DNA of 64,000 bases from Oncomelania hupensis (taxonomy: Eukaryota > Mollusca > Gastropoda > Littorinimorpha > Pomatiopsidae). Below the pieces are notes generated by a model that was given only the letters and a program-made list of their open reading frames with translations, was not told where the DNA came from and did not search any database. Made by a program: the position numbers and the translations under genes. The stretch's first letter is position 1; each line of letters opens with the position of its first letter. Shown here one piece after another: positions 41,857 to 54,030 of the stretch. The DNA lies in assembly GCA_036898135.1 (NCBI GenBank), contig CM072515.1:21900730-21964729 (forward strand), in the 5' to 3' direction.

Positions 41857-42566
41857 CTGCCAGGATGTAAACTCAAGCCGCCAAAGGTGCCATCTTGCTG
41901 CATGAAGCGCGAAGTCTGTTCATCTATCTGGTACCATCCGTCTAGGAAATATGCGAGTCATTATCTTTAAAATCTGACTAGACCTCGGTTTGTACTGTCG
42001 TCCGAAGCAACCCATTGAAAGGCCTACCATTCTCGATGGTTTATACATGTGGGGTCTCTATTGCAGGTTACCCTGTCGACGAGTCAGACCTCGGATTTAA
42101 ATAGACTGGGCTTGTCCTGGATCCAGACCGTGTGCAGAGCTAGGTACCGTTGTTCTGCTTCCAGAGCCGTCAACACCAACTACCACACCGAGCTGCATGA
42201 ACTGGGACACAAGTAAGCTGCATTTTATTTCATTGTCTAGCAGGTGGGATTAGATCATGATAAGAGTCGTTAATTGTTTTCATTAGAACCAGTCCTCGAG
42301 CCTCCACCATCTAACACAAAATAAAAGTTGTTTTTGTTTAAATTTCACCGCTGCTGATTTTTCTTTTCAGCCTGGGACTGAACCACGACGAACTAATGCC
42401 AGAGTGCGACACTGACCCGGAGAAGCCAGGCTTCATGTCAACCAACAGGGACTGGTTCAGAAGCTGCTACAAGAACCGTCTGGACGACACCTTTTCCAAC
42501 TCCATGTTCGCCTGTGTCTTCACCAACAACGTGTCCGGAAACGTGGGAACTTGGAATGGAAAATAA

Positions 42567-45381
42567 ACAAAGCATTACTATCTGGTTCAATGAAATTGAC
42601 TAAATATTCTGGTGCATTCGACTGTTGGAGATTGGAAAGCCCAACAGGTCATTTAAAAATATTTAAAGATATTCAGTCCAATCGATGATATTTTGTATTT
42701 GTTTGTCAATGATTTAATAGCGAATTGCACATGGGCATTATTCTTCTACAATTCAATGAAAATTGACCAACCGTAATACAAAGCACAGTGCTATCCCTCT
42801 TCTCTGATTTGCATTGCGTCTTGTGTAAAAGAGCGAACGTTAGACTAGCTGATGTTATTATTTATTATGTCATTGCGGTTACAGACGTAACGGGAGTGAC
42901 AAATGTTTGATGGCAGTAGTTAACATAAATGAGATAAATGTTAATTATTATTGTTGCAGTAATGTTTGAGGATAGCAATTAATATTTGCAGGAATGTTTG
43001 AAAGTAGTAAATATATATGCACTAATGTTTGATAGTACACAGTTAGTATCATGGTTATTGCAGCAGTTTACCTTTGTGGTAATATTTGATTGTTGCAGTA
43101 ATGTTTAACTGAAGTAGGGCATTTGCAATAAAATTTCATTGTAGCATTTAACATTTGTAATATTGTTGGATTGTATGGTATTATTGAAGACTTTTTTTTG
43201 TGTGGAGAGTACTTTTAGTCAGTATTTACAGATAATAATTATGGTATGTGTGAAACAGCACCCAATCCAAATGACAATTGTTTTTGTTAATAAATTATTT
43301 GAAAGCAAAAATAAAACAGCTTTTGATGTATGTTGTTTTGGATGAACTGGCATCCTGAATTACCTTCTCTTTGGTTTAACGTTTAATTCAATTAAAAATA
43401 TTTATAAATAAAATAACATGAAATACTACTACTATTAATTAATTAATTAATTAATTAATCAACCCAAAATACAACTTTCGGTTTCTCTATACCCATATAT
43501 AAAGTTTTTATTAAGGGAGATTCTCTTCCTACCCTTCCCCAATCCCAACAGTCACCAACCTCCTTTTCACAAAACTACACTTCCATTACCTTTAATTAAA
43601 GTTATTGAGTTTCAAGAGCTAGAATTTGCATCAGAAGATTAGATTGTATGCACTGAAGGTTCAAACTGGTCGCTAAGGATGTAAATCTCAGGCATCTCTT
43701 CTTTGCTATGTCAACAAACAACTGCGCCTACTATACACACTTCCGCAGTGTGCTATATTCAGACTCAACCTTGGTGCTATACATCTCATATGGCTTAAAG
43801 GTCCATAAACAAATTTATCAATTTAAATCAAAACAGTACTTTCGAAATAGTTTTTTTCTTTAATTTATGTTTTAGTAGCCGAGCGGGGTATTTGACTCCT
43901 GCCTCTCGGTCACGCCCTGGAGAACACGGCCCAACCTGGACTGTTATCTTTCATTATCGTTTAGGACATTAAAATGTGTTGCCTTCCGTGTTCATAGTAA
44001 ACCGAACTGCCGGCTACTAGTGCTAAGACACTCTCTGCAGGTCACTGCCACAAACCTGCATAAAATACCGTCCAACAATGTACTACTGCTCACCACCAAA
44101 AGCAGAAGACAAATGGTCAGGCGAGGAGAACATATGTCGTGTCGCCTTGTCCTGCATAATCTAAGATCCACACCAAAAGATTATTCACAGCAGGCCAGAC
44201 TAACCCATCAAAGGGCAGCCTCAAGGGAGACAATCTATCCCAAGCGTGATCAGTCGCATCCCATTGCGCCACATATCCCACAGCTCAAATCGAACCATGT
44301 CTTCACGGTTCCAGTTTCAAAGCTGATAATTATGTGGCTGGAGCTGCCACTGAGTACTCCCATTCAGTCTCCATTCGACAACTTAACAGTGAATGACTGT
44401 CTTGAACAGTTTTTATGGTCCAGCATCATCCTGTCTTTTATTCGGCGCAGCTTGTAGTATTTGACTCAAGATTCTCTCCACGCCCTTGAGAACACGGCCC
44501 AACCTGAACTGCTTATTTGAATTATCCTTCATAATATAGGCATAGCAAATTGTTGCCTTGCAAGGCGAAAAAGCGTGTTGATACTAAACCGGATTGCCGG
44601 CTACTAGTGACAAGACTCTGCAGGTCATTGCAATAAAGCTGCATAAAATTCCAACCTGCAATGTAGTCCTGCTCACCACCAAAAGCAGACGGCGAATGGT
44701 CAGTTTGGGAGGACATTTATTGCCTTGTCCTGCAAAATCCAAGGTCCACAACAAAGGATTCTGCACAGCAAGAGACATCCAAGGCCTGACTAACCCATCA
44801 AAGAGCAGCCTCAAGGGAGGAAATCTTTCATAAGCGTGATCAGTCGCCTCCCATTCCGCCAAATTTTAATTACTTAATCTTATTTTTTTCTGGTAGGGCA
44901 ACCCACATTGTGAATTTGACAAAATGTGTGATCTTGGAAGTCTTTAACTTACCTAAGACGCAAAATTTGGATACACCTTATTTATTTGACTTGACTACAT
45001 AGTCGTGCTTTAACGTGGCAAGTAAATCGGAATGAAACTCGGCATCCTTGACTGGTCAGCATTTAACTCATCCTTTAAGTGAAAACACTCGAACCGTGCT
45101 AAACGACTAAAGGGAGACGTCATTCTACGGCGGTTGCGCGAGGACGATACAGTTTACACATACAAATCACAGCTCTTCCATTTTGTTTTCAGTTGTGCAA
45201 AACATAGCGAAGGCCCCTACATTTGAGTAGTTATTATTGTTGTTGTTATTTCAATTTATGTCCGAGACATCGAAAGGTATATGGGAGGTGAATAAAAATA
45301 CACAATGATGATGATCAAAATGATGTAGTCAAAAGGCTCACGCAGGAAAATCTCTCATTTGCAGTCAAAACTATCTTTCGT
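42567..45381. repeat. 3' flank of copy 4 and duplicated spacer up to the LTR element
   Basis: Colinear with 30736-33552 behind copy 3, including the 3' UTR (to about 43380) and the twin unclassified repeat (43990-44870). No gene seen. Confidence 0.6.
43289..43294 (+). promoter_or_regulatory. Distal polyadenylation signal, copy 4
   Basis: AATAAA in the conserved 3' block. The proximal signal overlaps the stop at 42562-42567. Confidence 0.4.
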
Positions 45382-46801
45382 TGTGACGACACGAGTTTTC
45401 AGATAGCAGGGAGAATTATACTTTTTACAAAGTTACACTTCTTTGTATGTAGTGTACATAGGGTAGCGTGACCGATTTACTTTTTTGCGTATGAAAGTGC
45501 AGTTTCGTAAAGTCCGTGCGTAACGAAGAAGACAGGGGGTAGGCCAAATTCAGAACAGGGATACGCGTAATAAAGAATGTGCATACTGACGAGAGCTCGA
45601 CGTTTTGCTTGTGGCCGGTGCGGTTTTGGTAGGGCAGAGTGGTTTGAGATGCTTTTGCGAGAAGGACGAATCTAACCAGGCAGCAACCCTGTGACAGAGG
45701 TCATTGTAGTGTAGGGTACTGTTGGAAGGGTGTGTTTATTGTCTATATAGCCACCCAAGGTCTTATGCCCTCGTCGGGATAAGGATGTTTAGAGTTCGAG
45801 AGGAAGAATATTAACTGCCATTTGTCAATGAATGTAGAGTTGTATTCTTAAGGTGTGTGTTGTTCTCGATTGAACACCCACCAAGAATTAGTGTCTGTTA
45901 CAGCACTAAGGTGACCTCATCCTCAGTTATAAGTGTTATTTGGGAAGTGAAATAACCAGCAATAGCAAGACAAAGTGACTCTCAAAAGACTAACCATTTG
46001 TGTATTGTGACAGTGCTGTGTTGTGTTGTGGTGTTGGGGGAAAGGTGTATCACGAGCCGGGGCCTAAAAGGTTTGGGCTGTTGCTTCTGATGTTGCTTCT
46101 GATGTTACTTCTTATGCTGCTTCTTATGTTGCTGTTGACGTTTTGTTGCCGTTGTTGGCGCTGATTGGTTTCTAGCCAGCCTGGGGTGTGCCTTTGCCTC
46201 TACAACAGAGAGGTGTTGTGGTGGTCTCTGCCACTGCTGCGTGTTTTGCCTATGTGTCGAGGCGACACTATTACAGGAGGTTTTCACACCTAATTCACGC
46301 ACACACAGACTCACACTGCACCACACCTAAAAACATATTCATTTAGTTAGAAGAATCATCCGCTTATTGTGAAAGAGACTGTTTAGCTCTCTGAGCTACT
46401 TGACAAAAACGTTGGAACAGTGCTCCTGTGCTACAGCTTCACCTAGATAGTAGTTTATGATTAAAGATTCAAACGCCATCGCTTATTATTTGAAGATTTA
46501 CATTTTGAATTGATCTATTGATTGTGATTTTGTTGTACACATTTTGTAAAGAAACTGTTGTTGCTTAGTCCTATTTGGGGTTGTACAAGGGGAGGTAATT
46601 GTTAGTTAATATTGGGACGGGGGTCTTGATAGGGGTTGAGGGTGGTTAGCTTCCCATTTGTCCGGTGTTTGCCTGTTAGTTGTTGAATAAAAGAGTGTGT
46701 TTGTATTCTGGCATTTTTGTGTTAGTTTATTTTGTTTGAGTTTTATTCCTGTCACTCGCTTTATGTGCTGAAGTCACAGAACCCGCTCTGGGGCCGTGAC
46801 A
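45382..46801 (+). repeat. 5' LTR of Gmr1-like element
   Basis: Starts TGTGACGACACGAG and ends GGGGCCGTGACA. 1,420 bp, long for an LTR. It holds an AATAAA near 46685 and no ORF of note. Confidence 0.93.
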
Positions 46802-46806
46802 TTTTT

Positions 46807-46824
46807 TGGTGTCAGAAGTGGGAT
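46807..46824 (+). other. Primer binding site (tRNA-Leu type)
   Basis: TGGTGTCAGAAGTGGGAT begins 6 bases after the LTR. It is complementary to a tRNA-Leu 3' end of the form CCCACTTCTGACACCA. Confidence 0.75.
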
Positions 46825-47136
46825 AGACTCATCTTATTTTTGTTAGGTAGTGCCAGATGTGCATGTTGTGTGCTTGAGTTGTTGTGTGAGAGGGTACGCA
46901 GCGGGCGGTTGGCGGGAGTGTGGGTGTATTGCACTAGGGAACACACTCGGAGTGCAGCATTAACGGGGAATTGGGTTGCACAGGGTTCACTTGCTCGCCT
47001 TTAGGGGTACGACGGTGAACGATTCCTCGGCTCCTGTGACTGTTGTGTTGCGTATTCATTCTGTTAGGTGTTTGTATCAGTTAAGTGTTATTTGTTTTGT
47101 GTATTACTAACATTTGTTCTTCCCTTCTTTTCCGAC

Positions 47137-48509
47137 ATGGCTACGCGGGATGCCCGAGCCGCGATGCGCCGCGACGCTAGGACCCGTAAGGAGGAAGCTG
47201 AGCAGGAGGAGCGGGACTTCGGTGATGACGGCTCAGTGACAGGGTTGCTGGAGGAACCTTACGCAGTAAGTACTCAAATGACTGTGCCTAAGATGTATGC
47301 CAAATCGCCCGGTGCACAGAGCAAAGTCGAGGTCGCGCTCAGCGATAGCGACAGGTTCAGGCAGGTTGGGGAAAGTCTGGGTTTCCGAGACGGAGCGTTA
47401 GCGCACTACGTAGTTAGTGAGAAGAGAAGGGAGGAAGAGCGGAGGGAGAAGGAGGAAGAGAAGAGGGAGAGAATGAGGAGGGAGGCAGCGGAGAGGTTAG
47501 TTAGGGAGGAAGAAAAGAAAGAAAGAGAAGATGATCGTCGTCGGATGGAGGCTAGATTAGAGGCCAGACTGGACGCGGAAAAGGAAGCTAGGCAAGCGGA
47601 AAGGGCAGCGAGGGAAGACGAGCGGAGGCAGCTGGAGCTTAGGTTAGCGGCAGAGAGGGAGGCCAGGGAGGAAGAGAAAAGGGAAGAAAGAGCAGCTAAG
47701 GAAGAAAAAAAATGTTTGAGATGAGGCTAGAGGAGGAACGTAGAGCCAGAGATGAAGACCGAGCTGATCAGAGGGAGAATAGGGCTAGAGATAGGGGGGC
47801 AGCATACTCCGTTAAACTTAAACCCTTGGAGGAGAGAGAGGATGTGGAGGCCTACCTCCAGATGTTCGAACGGGTGGCCGAGGTTCAGGGTTGGAGGAGG
47901 GAGGTATGGGCGGTTAGGCTAGCGCCTTTGTTACAAGGGGAAGCCCGGGATACTTACCTTCGTCTAACGCCTGAGCAAGCCCAGGATTTCGACACCGTGA
48001 GGAACGCCCTGTTAAAACGCTTCAGGAAGGACGCCGACTACTATCGTAGGCAGTTTCGAGAGGCCAAGAAGGAGGCTGCAGAGACATTTCCTCAGTTGGT
48101 AGTGAGACTAGGGTCGTTGGTGAAGAAGTGGTTTTCGCTCGCCGGCAAGGACATCACCGATGTAGAACAGGTACTAGACACTTTCATTGGTGAGCAGCTT
48201 TTCTCCATCATGACTACCGAGTTAGAAATCTACGTGAGGGAGAATCTGCCTGAAACTAGCCATGCCGCAGCAGAGTTAGCACAGCGTGTGGTAGACGCCA
48301 AGCGGGCAGCGTCGGCACCGGCACCCGTACTGCCCAGTCAGAGACGCAGGTTTCCCAGACGACCGAATGCTCCTCAGCAACCTAGCAACCGGGGGAGTCA
48401 GAGTCAGAAGGTAGGGAGGACGGAAGGGGGTAGTGGGGTACGTCGTTGCTACCGATGTGGGTCGGAGAAGCATGTGGTCAGGACTGCAAGGTCAAACCTC
48501 AGACAGTAG
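47137..48509 (+). pseudogene. Gag of Gmr1-like element with SCAN-like capsid segment, frameshifted
   Basis: The first frame (47137-47724) begins MATRDARAAMRRD and is mostly a highly charged Glu/Arg coiled-coil. It breaks in an A8 run at 47705-47712 and continues in the -1 frame (47712-48509). The second part carries a capsid-like domain whose middle (FREAKKEAAETFPQLV, then EQVLDTFIGEQLFSIM and YVRENLPETSHAA) follows the pattern of vertebrate SCAN domains, which are known to derive from Gmr1-like gag. A CCHC zinc knuckle (CYRCGSEKH, then QDC) is split by a second -1 shift at about 48476. The A8 shift could be programmed slippage, but the second shift argues for decay. Confidence 0.75.
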
Positions 48510-49009
48510 GCCAGGTTACAGTGGGAAGGACTATTTCCACGGAGACCGCACCTCGGGCTAGCGTGTGTGCAATCAAACCTTATGATCCATGGGGCCAAGG
48601 TAGGGCGAATGGGCAGGACGTTCGAGTGTTGAGAGATACAGGGGCGGAGATAGGGGCAGTCGCGAGCAGGTTAGTCAAACCAGCTGATTTGACGGGTCGG
48701 ACTGTCGAGATTTGCTTGGCGAATCGATCGAACGTGGGTCTGCTACCTACAGCTTGGGTGGAGTTGGATTGTGCGCTGGTCAGGGGGAGAGTGGAGTTGG
48801 TGGTTTTCGAGGACGGGCCCGATATCATCCTGGGTAACTGGGTAACGTTTGATAGCGGGGAAAAAAGTCCTGTTTCCTTGTTCGGAGGTGAATGCGCGAT
48901 GGCTGCAGCAGTGCAGACTCGGGCGCAGGTGAAGGCCGAGAAGAAGAGGGAGGTACCCTTAGCAGTAGTCGAACCATCCCCCAGATCTCTGTTAGCACCC
49001 CAGAGTTGA
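48500..49009 (+). pseudogene. Retropepsin-type protease of Gmr1-like element
   Basis: The frame has the active-site motif VLRDTGAEIGAV at about 48626 and the second conserved segment GPDIILGNWVTFD near 48820. The tail VQTRAQVKAEKK leads directly toward the integrase rather than an RT. The frame stops at 49007, where the integrase frame takes over in -1. Confidence 0.75.
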
Positions 49010-50400
49010 TCAGGATGCAAGAGACCGACGAGACGCTCGCGAAGGCGAGAACGTTGGCACAGAGTGGTGGGGCGATAGCGTCAGGTAGGGCGTCAGCAGA
49101 GTTTCGCAAGAAGGGGGTGTTATACCGGGTACACAAGAAGAGAGGTAGCCAGGTCACGCAACTGGTAGTCCCGAAACAGTTGAGAGGGGGGATCCTTCAG
49201 TTGGCTCACGATCCACCCATGGCTGGACATTTGGGAGGGAAACGTACCAGGGAGCGGATCTGGGGAACATTCTATTGGCCAGGGATGTGTGCCGAGGTAC
49301 GGAGGTATTGCGCCAGTTGTCCAGAATGTCAGAAGGTAGTACCGAGGGGACGGGTGAGGAAGGTACCCCTACAGCAACTTCCGCTGGTGGACGAGCCATT
49401 TCAGAGGGTGGCTGTAGACATTGTGGGACCCATCAAACCCAAGTCAGATCGGGCTAACATGTACATCCTAGTGGTAGTAGTATGCCACACGCTACCCCGA
49501 GGCTGTACCGCTCAAGGGCATAGAGGCAGAGAGGGTGGCAGAAGCGCTGTGGGAGATTTGGTCGAGGGTGGGCGTTCCTAGGGAAGTTTTGACAGATCAA
49601 GGGACGCAATTCATGTCTGAAGTCATGCGGGAGATGAACAGACTACTGTCGATCCACGGGAAAGCTACCACACCGTATCATCCACAGTGCAACGGACTGG
49701 TTGAGCGATTCAACGGGACGCTAGTGTCCATGCTCAAGAAGTTAGCCACAGAACAACCTACAGCGTGGGACCGCTACATTCCAGCGCTACTATTTGCGTA
49801 CCGAGAAGTGGCACAAGAGTCTACAGGGTTCTCTCCCTTCGAGCTTCTATATGGAAAGACCGTGCGGGGACCGATGGCTGTGTTGCGAGACCTCTGGACC
49901 AAAGAGATACAAGAGGAAGAGGTGAAACTGAGTAGCCAGTATGTTGTAGACTTGCGTAATCGCATCGAGGAGACATGTAAGTTGGCACAAGGAAACCTCA
50001 GAACCGCGTCAGCCAAGCAGAAGCGGCACTTTGATAAGAAAGCGAAACGGCGTTTGTTCAACGCGGGGGATCAAGTGTTGCTACTGTTGCCAGAGAAGCA
50101 CAACAAGTTGCAGCTAGCATGGCGAGGACCATACGAGGTGATCGAACGCGTGGGAGAGTGCGACTACCGGATCAGGATGCGTGGGAAAAGCAAACTATAC
50201 CACGCCAATCTCTTGAAGAAATTCCATACCAGGGCGACGGTGGCCACGATCGACGTGGACGACGAAGGGGTAGAGGAGGAGGAAACCATGCCAGTGGTTG
50301 GGAATATTCCGGTGACCACCGTGACGGCATCGGCGATCACACCGACCGTGTCAGAGACACCCCGTGACGGAAAGACGGAAAGAAGCTGGAATGCACCACG
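48964..50400 (+). pseudogene. Integrase of Gmr1-like element, frameshifted
   Basis: The first frame (to about 49485) has the zinc-binding HHCC module (LAHDPPMAGHLGG, then YCASCPECQ) and the core start VAVDIVGPIKP with the first catalytic Asp. A 2-nt loss near 49483 shifts the frame. The second frame (49535-50554) has LTDQGTQF with the second Asp and NGLVERFNG with the Glu, so the DDE set is complete. FRAGDQVLLLL-like and PYEVIERVG motifs of the C-terminal domain follow. Confidence 0.8.
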
Positions 50401-50439
50401 ATCTACGATCAGCAGGGGCGACGATCACATCAGGGGAGA

Positions 50440-50554
50440 TAAGAACAGGTTGATGAAGTGGGCGATTCGTTTACACCCATCGTTTAGAATCGTAGAGTGT
50501 ACCACAGGGAAAGACGATGGACCAGCAGCTTTTCTCAGTAGGAGTATTAGGTAG
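50440..50554 (+). pseudogene. RNase H C-terminal remnant after integrase
   Basis: In the same frame as integrase, residues from RLMKWAIRLH through FRIVECTTGKDDGPAAFLSRS match the end of retroelement RNase H (consensus: LQPYxFxxxxxxGxxNxxADxLSR). The RT and the RNase H core that should precede it are missing. Confidence 0.6.
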
Positions 50555-50608
50555 CATAGGAGTATTGAAATTCGCGTCGTAGTTAAGGTTCTTCAAGGTG
50601 TTAAGAAC

Positions 50609-50625
50609 TGGGGGGGGGGGGGTTG
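50609..50625 (+). other. Polypurine tract of Gmr1-like element
   Basis: A run of about 14 G starting at 50610, just before the 3' LTR. It has the position expected for the plus-strand primer. Confidence 0.6.
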
Positions 50626-52043
50626 TGTGACGACACGAGTTTTCAGATAGCAGGGAGAATTATACTTTTTACAAAGTTACACTTCTTTGTATGTAGTGTA
50701 CATAGGGTAGCGTGACCGATTTACTTTTTTGCGTATGAAAGTGCAGTTTCGTAAAGTCCGTGCGTAACAAAGAAGACAGGGGGTAGGCCAAATTCAGAAC
50801 AGGGATACGCGTAATAAAGAATGTGCATACTGACGAGAGCTCGACGTTTTGCTTGTGGCCGGTGCGGTTTTGGTAGGGCAGAGTGGTTTGAGATGCTTTT
50901 GCGAGAAGGACGAATCTAACCAGGCAGCAACCCTGTGACAGAGGTCATTGTAGTGTAGGGTACTGTTGGAAGGGTGTGTTTATTGTCTATATAGCCACCC
51001 AAGGTCTTATGCCCTCGTCGGGATAAGGATGTTTAGAGTTCGAGAGGAAGAATATTAACTGCCATTTGTCAATGAATGTAGAGTTGTATTCTTAAGGTGT
51101 GTGTTGTTCTCGATTGAACACCCACCAAGAATTAGTGTCTGTTACAGCACTAAGGTGACCTCATCCTCAGTTATAAGTGTTATTTGGGAAGTGAAATAAC
51201 CAGCAATAGCAAGACAAAGTGACTCTCAAAAGACTAACCATTTGTGTATTGTGACAGTGCTGTGTTGTGTTGTGGTGTTGGGGGAAAGGTGTATCACGAG
51301 CCGGGGCCTAAAAGGTTTGGGCTGTTGCTTCTGATGTTGCTTCTGATGTTACTTCTTATGCTGCTTCTTATGTTGCTGTTGACGTTTTGTTGCCGTTGTT
51401 GGCGCTGATTGGTTTCTAGCCAGCCTGGGGTGTGCCTTTGCCTCTACAACAGAGAGGTGTTGTGGTGGTCTCTGCCACTGCTGCGTGTTTTGCCTATGTG
51501 TCGAGGCGACACTACTACAGGAGGTTTTCACACCTAATTCACGCACACACAGACTCACACTGCACCACACCTAAAAACATATTCATTTAGTTAGAAGAAT
51601 CATCCGCTTATTGTGAAAGAGACTGTTTAGCTCTCTGAGCTACTTGACAAAAACGTTGGAACAGTGCTCCTGTGCTACAGCTTCACCTAGATAGTAGTTT
51701 ATGATTAAAGATTCAAACGCCATCGCTTATTATTTGAAGATTTACATTTTGAATTGATCTATTGATTGTGATTTTGTTGTACACATTTTGTAAAGAAACT
51801 GTTGTTGCTTAGTCCTATTTGGGGTTGTACAAGGGGAGGTAATTGTTAGTTAATATTGGGACGGGGTCTTGATAGGGTTTGAGGGTGGTTAGCTTCCCAT
51901 TTGTCCGGTGTTTGCCTGTTAGTTGTTGAATAAAAGAGTGTGTTTGTATTCTGGCATTTTTGTGTTAGTTTATTTTGTTTAGTTTTATTCCTGTCACTCG
52001 CTTTATGTGCTGAAGTCACGGAACCCGCTCGGGGGCCGTGACA
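50626..52043 (+). repeat. 3' LTR of Gmr1-like element
   Basis: 1,418 bp. By eye it differs from the 5' LTR at only about seven positions (for example C/T in CACTAYTACAGG, and two one-base length changes in the last 250 bp). Confidence 0.93.
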
Positions 52044-52561
52044 TTCGTTATGTTATGAGATTTGTGTTACGAGACATTAGGTTTAAGAAGATTATTACTT
52101 TTCTTGATGCAACAAATTTTACCTAACCCATTTTAAAAATGTAGCAGCTGATATTACCTTTACTTTAAGTCTTTTTTCCAGTAAAAAAAAGAAAAGAAAT
52201 ATGTTTGGCCACACAAAGAAGGGGTAACTGCAGATTGTTGGTATTAATTTATTTGAATTCTACAATTAAGTTAGAGTAGAAGGTGGGATGAATATAGCAG
52301 GCGTTAAATATTATATCAATAAAGAATGTGAAGCGTAGCAACCAGTCTTGCCAAAGATGTCCCTTATTGTTCAAGGAAGGAGTTAAAGATGTTATCGCAC
52401 CAATAAAATTCCCTCTGAAAAATGTCAAGAAAAGAGACCTCACATGACATAGATACCAGTCTAGCTGAGGTCCTCAGCCCCTTAAATCATTTTCCCGAGA
52501 AGTTGTTATTGTCATTCAAACGTTTAATATACATCGTTTGGTGTTGGCTAAAAACAGAATC

Positions 52562-52895
52562 TAACTCAAGCTACCTTTCCTAACTAACTCAAGCTACCTT
52601 TCCTAACTAACTCAAGCTACCTTTCCTAACTAACTCAAGCTACCTTTCCTAACTAACTCAAGCTACCTTTCCTAACTAACTCAAGCTACCTTTCCTAACT
52701 AACTCAAGCTACCTTTCCTAACTAACTCAAGCTACCTTTCCTAACTAACTCAAGCTACCTTTCCTAACTAACTCAAGCTATCTTTCCTAACTAACTCAAG
52801 CTATCTTTCCTAACTAACTCAAGCTACCTTTCCTAACTAACTCAAGCTATCTTTCCTAACTCAAGCTACCTTTCCTAACTAACTCAAGCTACCTA
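52562..52895 (+). repeat. Minisatellite, 23 bp unit, about 14 copies
   Basis: Unit AACTCAAGCTACCTTTCC plus TAACT, nearly identical between repeats; variants carry CTATC for CTACC, and one unit is shortened. Paralogous spacers have a single copy (AAAGCAAGCTACCTAACC at 9451). Confidence 0.95.
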
Positions 52896-53122
52896 TCCCA
52901 ACCTAATATAAACAAACATGAGGTGGAAACTTGCTGCGCACTAACGCCTCAGGCAAAATAGTGGACAGTTAAGACTTTTTGAAACAGTGTAAAGCATTAG
53001 ATTTATCATTAAAATCATAATTTTAAGACGCATGAATGAATTATATTTTATATCAGCGTTTAAAAATACAAACAAAACATTGCTCTATAGCGAGTATTTT
53101 TAAAAACTAATAAAATCACACA

Positions 53123-53124
<2 letters not shown>

Positions 53125-53184
<60 letters not shown>
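53125..53184 (+). repeat. (CT)n microsatellite followed by a CT-rich mosaic
   Basis: The mosaic that follows (53181-53242) reappears unchanged in the 5' LTR of the second element at 59016-59078. Confidence 0.9.
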
Positions 53185-53186
<2 letters not shown>

Positions 53187-53711
53187 CCTCTGTCTCTCTT
53201 TCTGTCTCTCCTTCTCTGTCTCTCTGTCTCTGTCACTCTGCCTCTGTCCATATTTATCTTTCTGTCTGTCTGTCTTTCTCTCTCTTTTGCCCTCTCCCCT
53301 TCCACTATTTAACAATCTCCAACTTACTCTGAAGCCTCTCCCATCCATTTCGTAGACCCAAAAGAACAGAACATTACAAGACTTTTCACTCAATCATGAA
53401 CACAAGAAGATAATAAGATAAATCAGAATTTATGAAAGGGTGATTCCATCTTAAAACGTTACATAAAAACCTGTGCTACATACAATACAAAACAAAAGCA
53501 AACAAAGAAAAACACACAAAAATACACAGAAACACACAAACTCCACCAACTTGGCTAAAATCAATGCTTACCTGCAAGGCAAACAAACCTTGCAAGTGCT
53601 AAGAGTTACCTCTCTTTACTTCATCTCCTCTTCCACCTCACCTTAACGCATCCCATCACACGTCCAACAACTTCCCATCAAACTTACCAAAATCCTAAAT
53701 GATGATAAATA

Positions 53712-53780
53712 ATAAAATAAAATAAAATAAAATAAAATAAAATAAAATAAAATAAAATAAAATAAAATAAAATAAAATAA
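53712..53780 (+). repeat. (TAAAA)n microsatellite
   Basis: About 13 pentamer units. Only 3-4 units stand at the same place in the other spacers (10167-10187). Confidence 0.95.
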
Positions 53781-53940
53781 TTGAATGTTCACATTTAAGA
53801 AAGTTTGACTATAACAGCGCTTAAAACCAGCAGAACTCTGACTCCTGTAGGCATGATAACAATGGCTTTGAAATCCCATGAAAATAAATAGCAATGTAAC
53901 ATCATCAACATCCAAACTATAGATCTGCAATTGAGTTGCG

Positions 53941-54030
53941 CCCACACGCACCATTGGCGATATGGCAGACGGGGATAATCATCCCAGGGAACAAGGGGTA
54001 GGGACCTAAATCAATCCAACACCCGTTTAC
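53941..54030 (-). mobile_element. tRNA-derived SINE fragment (body)
   Basis: The third paralogous remnant of the insertion seen at 20690-20870 and 36125-36260. Confidence 0.6.

Larger units (their letters stand above)
38447..42566 (+). pseudogene. Reprolysin-like metalloproteinase, copy 4, broken in exon 4
   Basis: Exons align one to one with copies 2 and 3: 38447-38657, 39616-39770, 40112 onward, 40597-40740, 41545-41714, 42067-42212 and 42371-42566 (stop TAA). Exons 5-8 are intact and encode a full catalytic domain with HELGHNLGLNHD. Exon 4 is not. After the codons for EALM near 40348, the last 70 or so bases of the exon and its donor are replaced by about 85 bp of repeat-like DNA, and an in-frame TGA closes the frame at 40382-40384. 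Read as spliced, the product is about 212 aa of signal peptide and prodomain only. In addition, the acceptor of the 5' UTR intron, AG in copies 2 and 3, reads AT at 38414-38415. Either the gene is dead, or it makes a prodomain-only protein, or an alternative splice bypasses the lesion. Confidence 0.8.
45382..52043 (+). mobile_element. Ty3/gypsy LTR retrotransposon, Gmr1-like, RT deleted
   Basis: A complete insertion with two LTRs (45382-46801 and 50626-52043) flanked by TTCGT on both sides (45377-45381 and 52044-52048). The paralogous uninterrupted site is at 33542-33561. A primer binding site, gag, protease and integrase are present in that order. Reverse transcriptase and most of RNase H are absent. 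Several frameshifts interrupt the frames, so it cannot be autonomous, yet the LTRs are almost identical, implying recent mobilisation in trans or recent decay. Confidence 0.93.

Noticed and set aside
46105..46326. Minus-strand frame of 73 codons in the LTR, repeated at 51349
   Set aside because: Present only because the LTRs are duplicated; no recognisable domain or start context.
47705..47712. Programmed -1 frameshift in gag
   Set aside because: The A8 run is slippery, but a second -1 shift inside the zinc knuckle and others downstream point to decay; not excluded.
52562..52895. CRISPR-like array
   Set aside because: Units are contiguous without spacers, in eukaryotic DNA; it is a minisatellite.
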